In this document: in pieces, positions 58,904-64,000 of the stretch
How the letters are laid out: each line of letters starts with the position of its first letter
Position numbering within the stretch: the stretch's first letter is position 1
From: Hyunsoonleella aquatilis
GTDB lineage: Bacteria > Bacteroidota > Bacteroidia > Flavobacteriales > Flavobacteriaceae
Direction: 5' to 3'
DNA: 64,000 bases
Assembly (NCBI RefSeq): GCF_014270105.1
Contig: NZ_JACNMF010000001.1
Span: 985,560 to 1,049,559, forward strand
The notes under the pieces: generated by a model
The model's input: only the letters and a program-made list of their open reading frames with translations
Told to the model about the DNA's origin: nothing
The model's database searches: none
Translations under genes and position numbers: made by a program

Positions 58904-61756
58904 ATGCCGAAAAATCCGAAATTAAAATCTATCCTAATTATTGGTTCTGGCCCAATTATCATTGGGCAAGCGTGTGAATTTGATTATTCGGGCTCCCAAG
59001 CCCTAAGATCTTTGAGAGAAGATGGAATTGAGACTATTTTGATCAATTCGAATCCAGCGACCATTATGACAGATCCGTCGATGGCCGATCATGTGTATTT
59101 GTTGCCTTTGAATACCAAATCCATTGTTAAGATTTTAAAGGAACATCCACAGATTGATGCCGTATTGCCTACCATGGGTGGTCAAACCGCATTGAATCTG
59201 GCCATTGAGGCCGATGAAAAGGGCATTTGGGAAGATTTTGGCGTGGAGTTGATCGGGGTAAATATTGATGCCATCAATATTACCGAAGACCGAGAGCAGT
59301 TTAGAGAATTAATGGGTAAAATTGGTGTGGGTATGGCGCCTCAGGCTACAGCCTCTTCCTTCCTTAAAGGAAAGGAAATTGCTCAGGAGTTCGGTTTTCC
59401 ATTGTGTATCCGTTCCTCGTTTACTTTAGGTGGAGCAGGAGCTGCGATTGTCTATGATGAAAAAGATTTTGATAAATTATTACGACGAGGATTGGAAATT
59501 TCTCCTATTCACGAAGTGATGATCGATAAGGCGTTGTTGGGGTGGAAAGAATATGAGTTGGAGCTGCTGAGGGATTCAAATGGTAACGTTGTGATCATAT
59601 GTTCTATTGAAAATATGGATCCAATGGGCATCCATACCGGGGATTCTATAACCGTTGCGCCGGCTATGACATTGAGTGATAGAACATATCAAAAAATGCG
59701 TGATATGGCTATTTTGATGATGCGTAGTATCGGGGATTTTGCAGGAGGCTGTAATGTACAATTTGCTGTGAGTCCTGATGACCAAGAAGATATTATCGCT
59801 ATTGAAATTAACCCTAGGGTATCACGTTCGTCAGCATTGGCAAGTAAGGCTACGGGATATCCAATTGCGAAAATTGCTGCTAAATTGGCTTTAGGGTATA
59901 GTTTGGATGAATTAAGTAATCAAATTACTAAATCTACGTCTGCCTTGTTTGAGCCAACTTTGGATTATGTCATCGTAAAAATTCCGCGTTGGAATTTTGA
60001 TAAGTTTGAAGGTTCTGATAGGACTTTAGGGTTGCAAATGAAAGCTGTTGGAGAGGTAATGGGTATTGGGCGTTCCTTCCAAGAAGCTTTGCATAAAGCG
60101 ACGCAATCCCTAGAAATTAAGCGAAATGGTTTAGGAGCTGATGGTAAAGAAAACACCAATTATGATGAGGTTATCGAAAAGTTGACAAACGCCTCTTGGG
60201 ATCGTGTATTTACCATTTATGATGCTATAAAAATGGGTATTCCGTTAAGCAGAATTTTCGAAATTACCAAGATAGATATGTGGTTCTTAAAGCAATATGA
60301 AGAACTGTATTTCTTGGAAAAAGAGATATCTACGTTCAATATTGATACAATTGATAAAGAATTATTACTTGAAGCGAAACAAAAAGGCTACGGGGACAGA
60401 CAGATTGCACACATGCTAGGATGTTTGGAAAGCCAAGTGTACAATAAGCGCGAGGAGATGGGTATCAACAGGGTCTATAAATTGGTGGATACTTGTGCTG
60501 CGGAGTTTGAAGCGAAAACGCCCTATTACTACTCTACCTTTGAGAGCGATATGGAAACTGCTGATGGAAAGCGCTATTCTGATAATGAAAGTAAAGTTTC
60601 AGACAGAAAGAAAATTATTGTTTTAGGTTCGGGGCCAAATAGAATTGGACAGGGTATCGAGTTTGATTATTGTTGTGTGCATGGTGTTTATGCGGCCAAA
60701 GAATGTGGCTATGAAACCATAATGATTAACTGTAACCCTGAAACGGTTTCTACAGATTTTGATACTGCAGACAAACTTTATTTTGAACCTGTTTTCTGGG
60801 AGCATATTTATGATATTATCAAACATGAGAAGCCTGAAGGTGTTATTGTTCAATTGGGAGGGCAAACCGCTTTAAAGCTTGCAGAAAAACTGGATAGATA
60901 TGGTGTCAAAATTATCGGCACCAGTTTCCAATCCTTGGATTTGGCCGAAGATAGAGGTAGTTTTTCAACCTTATTAAAGGAAAACGATATCCCATATCCG
61001 CAATTTGATACTGCTGAAACTGCGGATGAAGCTTTGGCAGTTGCCAAGGAATTGGATTTTCCAATCTTGGTGAGACCATCATATGTACTTGGCGGCCAAG
61101 GGATGAAAATCGTTATCAACGAAAAGGAATTGGAAGAGCATGTTATAGATCTATTAAATAAAATTCCTAACAATAAATTGTTATTAGACCACTATTTGGA
61201 AGGCGCTATTGAAGCAGAGGCAGATGCCATTTGTGATGGTGAGGAAGTTTACATTATTGGTATCATGGAGCATATTGAGCCTTGTGGTATCCATTCGGGA
61301 GATAGTAACTCTACCTTGCCGCCATTCAATTTGGGTGAATTCGTCATGCAACAAATTAAAGATCATACCAAAAAGATTGCCTTGGCTTTAAATACGGTTG
61401 GATTGATTAACATTCAATTCGCCATAAAAGATGATAAGGTCTATATTATCGAAGCAAATCCAAGGGCATCGAGAACCGTGCCGTTTATTGCAAAAGCTTA
61501 TGGAGAGCCATATGTGAACTATGCAACCAAACTAATGCTCCGGGAGAATATGATCAAGGATTTCAATTTTAAACCGGAGTTGGAAGGTTATGCTATTAAA
61601 CAGCCGGTATTCTCTTTCAATAAATTCCCGAATGTGGATAAAACCTTGGGGCCAGAAATGAAAAGTACTGGAGAGAGCATATTGTTCATCGATAGTCTAA
61701 AGGATGATGAGTTTTACGATTTGTATTCTAGAAGGAAGATGTATTTGAGCAAGTAA
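58904..61756 (+). CDS. carB: Carbamoyl-phosphate synthase large subunit, without the C-terminal MGS domain
   Basis: A 950-residue enzyme with two ATP-grasp halves. It shows KSILIIGSGPIIIGQACEFDYSG at the N-terminus, the first SFTLGGAGAAIVYDE and SIENMDPMGIHTGDSITVAPA, and the second half starting KIIVLGSGPNRIGQGIEFDYCC with SYVLGGQGMKIVINE and MEHIEPCGIHSGDSN. It makes carbamoyl phosphate for pyrimidine and arginine synthesis with the small subunit CarA, which is not in the window. The usual length is about 1,070. This protein ends shortly after LGPEMKSTGESILFIDSL and lacks the roughly 120-residue methylglyoxal-synthase-like allosteric domain, so control by UMP or ornithine should be lost or altered. 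Confidence 0.96.
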   Translation: MPKNPKLKSILIIGSGPIIIGQACEFDYSGSQALRSLREDGIETILINSNPATIMTDPSMADHVYLLPLNTKSIVKILKEHPQIDAVLPTMGGQTALNLAIEADEKGIWEDFGVELIGVNIDAINITEDREQFRELMGKIGVGMAPQATASSFLKGKEIAQEFGFPLCIRSSFTLGGAGAAIVYDEKDFDKLLRRGLEISPIHEVMIDKALLGWKEYELELLRDSNGNVVIICSIENMDPMGIHTGDSITVAPAMTLSDRTYQKMRDMAILMMRSIGDFAGGCNVQFAVSPDDQEDIIAIEINPRVSRSSALASKATGYPIAKIAAKLALGYSLDELSNQITKSTSALFEPTLDYVIVKIPRWNFDKFEGSDRTLGLQMKAVGEVMGIGRSFQEALHKATQSLEIKRNGLGADGKENTNYDEVIEKLTNASWDRVFTIYDAIKMGIPLSRIFEITKIDMWFLKQYEELYFLEKEISTFNIDTIDKELLLEAKQKGYGDRQIAHMLGCLESQVYNKREEMGINRVYKLVDTCAAEFEAKTPYYYSTFESDMETADGKRYSDNESKVSDRKKIIVLGSGPNRIGQGIEFDYCCVHGVYAAKECGYETIMINCNPETVSTDFDTADKLYFEPVFWEHIYDIIKHEKPEGVIVQLGGQTALKLAEKLDRYGVKIIGTSFQSLDLAEDRGSFSTLLKENDIPYPQFDTAETADEALAVAKELDFPILVRPSYVLGGQGMKIVINEKELEEHVIDLLNKIPNNKLLLDHYLEGAIEAEADAICDGEEVYIIGIMEHIEPCGIHSGDSNSTLPPFNLGEFVMQQIKDHTKKIALALNTVGLINIQFAIKDDKVYIIEANPRASRTVPFIAKAYGEPYVNYATKLMLRENMIKDFNFKPELEGYAIKQPVFSFNKFPNVDKTLGPEMKSTGESILFIDSLKDDEFYDLYSRRKMYLSK

Positions 61757-61778
61757 AAATTAAGCATTTTGTAGTATG

Positions 61779-61808
61779 GGCCACTCAATTTTGGGTGGCT
61801 TTTTTTAT
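61779..61808 (+). terminator. Intrinsic terminator of carB
   Basis: GCCACTC pairs with GGGTGGC (one wobble pair) around an A/T-rich loop and is followed by TTTTTTT. Confidence 0.83.
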
Positions 61809-61940
61809 TTCTATACTTAATAAAAGTATAAGTTATTTCTGATAAATAATACAATTTATCGAATTTTTATGCTTTTTGTAGGTTTAAATTCAATTTTAAA
61901 CCATATATTTAACACTGTTTATCAACTAAAACTGTTAAAA

Positions 61941-63809
61941 ATGAAACAAAGTTACTTTTTAATATGTTTTGTTTTCGCTCTAGCTTTTAGCGCATATTCG
62001 CAAAATCGGAGGCATATTCAAAACTCAAATCATTCTAATACCCAAATCGCTTCAACCCAAGAGATTTTAAATTCCCGATCTTGTGGAACCGACTTCGCAC
62101 ACAAGACATTATTGGAAACAGATGAAGCCTATAGACAAATCTTTGCAGATAATGAACTAAAAATAAGAAACAAAATACAATCCAAAAAGGCTAGCAAAAG
62201 TCTTAGTACAACTCAATATACTATTCCAGTTGTAGTCCATGTCATTCATTTGGGTGAAACTATTGGAACAGGAACCAATATCAGCGATGCTCAGATACAA
62301 AGTGCCATAGATCATATGAACGTGGCTTATTCGGGTTCCGGATCTTATACTACAAATATGAATATTGATTTTGTTCTAGCTAAAAGGGACGGAGATTGTA
62401 ATCCCTCAACAGGCATTGAAAGGGTAGATGGTTCAGGAACGTCAGATTACGCAACTGCTGGAATTACGGATGATTCCGGAAGTGATAATGAAGTAGCAAT
62501 AAAGAACTTAAGTAAGTATCCAAATGATAAGTTTTACAATATTTGGATTGTAAGTGAAATTAATGATAATAATGCAGGTTCTGGTACGCAAGGGTATGCC
62601 TATTACCCAGGAGCGTCCTCTGCTGTAGATGGTTCTGTAATTGTTTATAATGCCTTTGGTTATGATCCCACAGGAGCTTTGGGCTATAATTTGAAATCTT
62701 ATACGAACGAAAACGTCACGGCCATACATGAACTTGGGCATGGACTTAACTTAAGGCATACTTTTGAAGGAGATGACGGCGATGATGATGGTACCGCCGA
62801 CCAATGCCCTGTTAATACTGACCCTACTCTTGACGGAGACCTATGTGCAGATACAGATCCTCATAGAAGGGATGATGGAAATTGTGGCGATTCAGGAAAT
62901 ACCTGTACAGGAGCTGGAACCGATTTAGCCGATGTTGTCACTAATTTTATGGCTTATTCAAGTGAAAGTTGTCAGGTTAAATTTTCCGATGATCAAAGGG
63001 ATAGAACTAGAGCGGCTTTGGAAACAACTCGATTGTCTTTAATAAACTATCCTGGTGGACTGGCTCCCACAGCTTTGCCATCTTCCACATTGGTTTCTAC
63101 CCCTGCTACTCAAACTATAGCGACCAACTCAGGTATTGGAGTACATAGCCTTTCAATGGGGGCAACAAGTTATTTTTCCGAGGATGCGGAAGACGAAAAC
63201 GGTTATCATGTCAATTCTTGTAGCAGATTTGAACTAAGTAGTAGCACAACCTACAATATTCAGGTATCCACTGGACCAGCAAATGATGAAGATGTTAAAG
63301 TATATATAGATTATAATAATGACGGAGATTTTGAGGATTCTGGAGAAGAAGTCTTTAGTAATACTAACGCAAGAACGCATTCGGGAAGTTTTACTGTGCC
63401 AGCCATTTCATCAAATGTACTTGCAAATACAACCTTATGGGTTCGAGTTGTAAGTGATTTTTTCCCGAATACGATTTCTGGCCCAAACTACTCTCCAGTG
63501 CATGGTCAGGTAGAAGACTTTTCAGTAATAATTAATTCTACCTTGGGAGTTGATGATAATTTATTATCTGAGGCGCTTCTACTTTTGCCCAATCCAAGTA
63601 ATGGTGAACTTACCTTGAAGTACTCAGGAGTATTAAACTTAGAACAAGTAGATATATATAATGTCGTTGGTAAAAAAGTTTGGACTAGTAATCTAAGGAA
63701 TTTCAATGGCGAAAAGGAAATTGACTTATCAAGGGTTCCGGCAGGTATTTATTTTGCCAATATAAAGGCCGAACAATCCCAAATAACCAAAAAGATAATT
63801 ATTCACTAA
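61941..63809 (+). CDS. M43-family zinc metalloprotease secreted by type IX secretion
   Basis: A 622-residue secreted protease from the ATG at 61941 (MKQSYFLICFVFALAFSAYS); the open frame extends 24 codons further upstream but without a signal. The pappalysin-type zinc motif HELGHGLNLRH gives His263, His267 and His273 with Glu264. The domain is rich in Cys and Gly (DDDGTADQCPVNTDPTLDG). A GEVED-like domain with VKVYIDYNNDGDFEDSGEE follows. The last about 75 residues are a T9SS sorting domain (LLPNPSNGELTLKY ... PAGIYFANIKAEQSQITKK). It would be exported to the surface or medium and degrade proteins. Confidence 0.93.
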   Translation: MKQSYFLICFVFALAFSAYSQNRRHIQNSNHSNTQIASTQEILNSRSCGTDFAHKTLLETDEAYRQIFADNELKIRNKIQSKKASKSLSTTQYTIPVVVHVIHLGETIGTGTNISDAQIQSAIDHMNVAYSGSGSYTTNMNIDFVLAKRDGDCNPSTGIERVDGSGTSDYATAGITDDSGSDNEVAIKNLSKYPNDKFYNIWIVSEINDNNAGSGTQGYAYYPGASSAVDGSVIVYNAFGYDPTGALGYNLKSYTNENVTAIHELGHGLNLRHTFEGDDGDDDGTADQCPVNTDPTLDGDLCADTDPHRRDDGNCGDSGNTCTGAGTDLADVVTNFMAYSSESCQVKFSDDQRDRTRAALETTRLSLINYPGGLAPTALPSSTLVSTPATQTIATNSGIGVHSLSMGATSYFSEDAEDENGYHVNSCSRFELSSSTTYNIQVSTGPANDEDVKVYIDYNNDGDFEDSGEEVFSNTNARTHSGSFTVPAISSNVLANTTLWVRVVSDFFPNTISGPNYSPVHGQVEDFSVIINSTLGVDDNLLSEALLLLPNPSNGELTLKYSGVLNLEQVDIYNVVGKKVWTSNLRNFNGEKEIDLSRVPAGIYFANIKAEQSQITKKIIIH

Positions 63810-63814
63810 AAACG

Positions 63815-63842
63815 AAATGCCGCTGTTAAGCGGCATTTTTTA
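63815..63842. terminator. Terminator between the M43 protease gene and the convergent YceI-like gene
   Basis: AAATGCCGC pairs with GCGGCATTT around tgttaa and is followed by TTTTTTA. The TTA that is the stop codon of the minus-strand gene (63840-63842) lies in its tail. Confidence 0.87.
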
Positions 63843-64000
63843 TTTTTTCTTCATATTGAATGTAAAGATGATTTCAATATCTTCTGCAATTTTATTACTC
63901 ACAATTTTTGGAATCTTTATATCGAAATCAGAAGCTAGGGCAACAAAGTTTCCCTTCAATAGTATTGTACCCTCCTTATTGAGTAGATTAATAGGAATAC
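63840..64000 (-). CDS. YceI-like family protein, C-terminal part (N-terminus beyond the window)
   Basis: Only the last 53 codons are in the window; the gene runs off the right edge. The end reads LLKGNFVALASDFDIKIPKI then VSNKIAEDIEIIFTFNMKKK. The pattern DFDIKIPKIVSNKIAEDIEI is characteristic of the YceI lipocalin-like fold, which binds isoprenoid-type lipids in the periplasm. The call rests on this C-terminal strand pair only, so confidence is moderate. Confidence 0.6.
   Translation of the reverse strand, partial: IPINLLNKEGTILLKGNFVALASDFDIKIPKIVSNKIAEDIEIIFTFNMKKK

Overview
The window reads as one stretch of chromosome from a low-GC marine Flavobacteriaceae bacterium (Bacteroidota). The evidence is a fused SecDF, a type IX secretion sorting domain, 7TM-AraC and DUF4199/DUF6588-type proteins, Bacteroidota promoters (TTG-N18-20-TAnnTTTG), a CarB without its C-terminal domain, and FecI/FecR/TonB-type sigma loci. 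I see no rRNA, tRNA, CRISPR array, insertion sequence or prophage.

Layout. 0-4 kb: a MoxR/DUF4350/DUF4129/SpoIIM membrane operon divergent from an RDD gene. 4-13 kb: mostly single housekeeping and envelope genes (TRIC-like channel, cyclophilin lipoprotein, CoA Nudix hydrolase, PlsC-like acyltransferase, cytochrome c-sugar dehydrogenase fusion, 7TM-AraC regulator, dipeptide epimerase, porin). 13.4-15.9 kb: gyrB behind a structured leader. 16-23.6 kb: an ECF sigma / FecR anti-sigma / TonB receptor system surrounded by small secreted proteins. 23.7-30.7 kb: DUF6588 protein, malate dehydrogenase, then a SecD-like lipoprotein, a small exported protein and secDF. 31-34.3 kb: fructosamine-kinase-like and DHFR-like enzymes, a ParE-type toxin-antitoxin pair and an RsmB-like methyltransferase. 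34.3-39.8 kb: a second ECF sigma with a cluster of Spy-like, YHYH, MORN and SCO envelope proteins. 39.9-49 kb: S9 peptidase, a third ECF sigma triplet, a candidate small RNA, and an ABC exporter / phosphosugar mutase / glycosyltransferase group. 49-64 kb: L31, GlmU-like, peptide-binding lipoprotein, MtaB, lytic transglycosylase, L34, CarB and a T9SS-secreted M43 protease, ending in a partial YceI-like gene.

The strongest new signals are two ECF regulons that can be read from the DNA. Regulon A (sigma at 19504-20025) has four promoters with TAGGGT-N16-GTCTTA. They precede the anti-sigma/receptor unit, a repeat-containing lipoprotein, a His/Tyr-rich exported protein and an unannotated 41-codon membrane-peptide ORF. 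Regulon B (sigma at 34851-35435) has four promoters with CAAGTTT-N13-CATCTAAA. They precede the sigma gene itself, its presumed membrane anti-sigma plus a Spy-like sensor, a YHYH/EF-hand protein, and an operon of a 51-aa membrane peptide, a YHYH lipoprotein, a MORN lipoprotein and a SCO copper protein. The spacing is invariant within each set.

Other notable items are a candidate two-hairpin small RNA with C-rich loops and its own promoter and terminator (about 43840-43925), a stand-alone SecD P1-domain lipoprotein beside secDF, and an interspersed repeat of about 110-120 bp with inverted ends (three copies). All functional statements rest on reading motifs by eye; no database search was possible.
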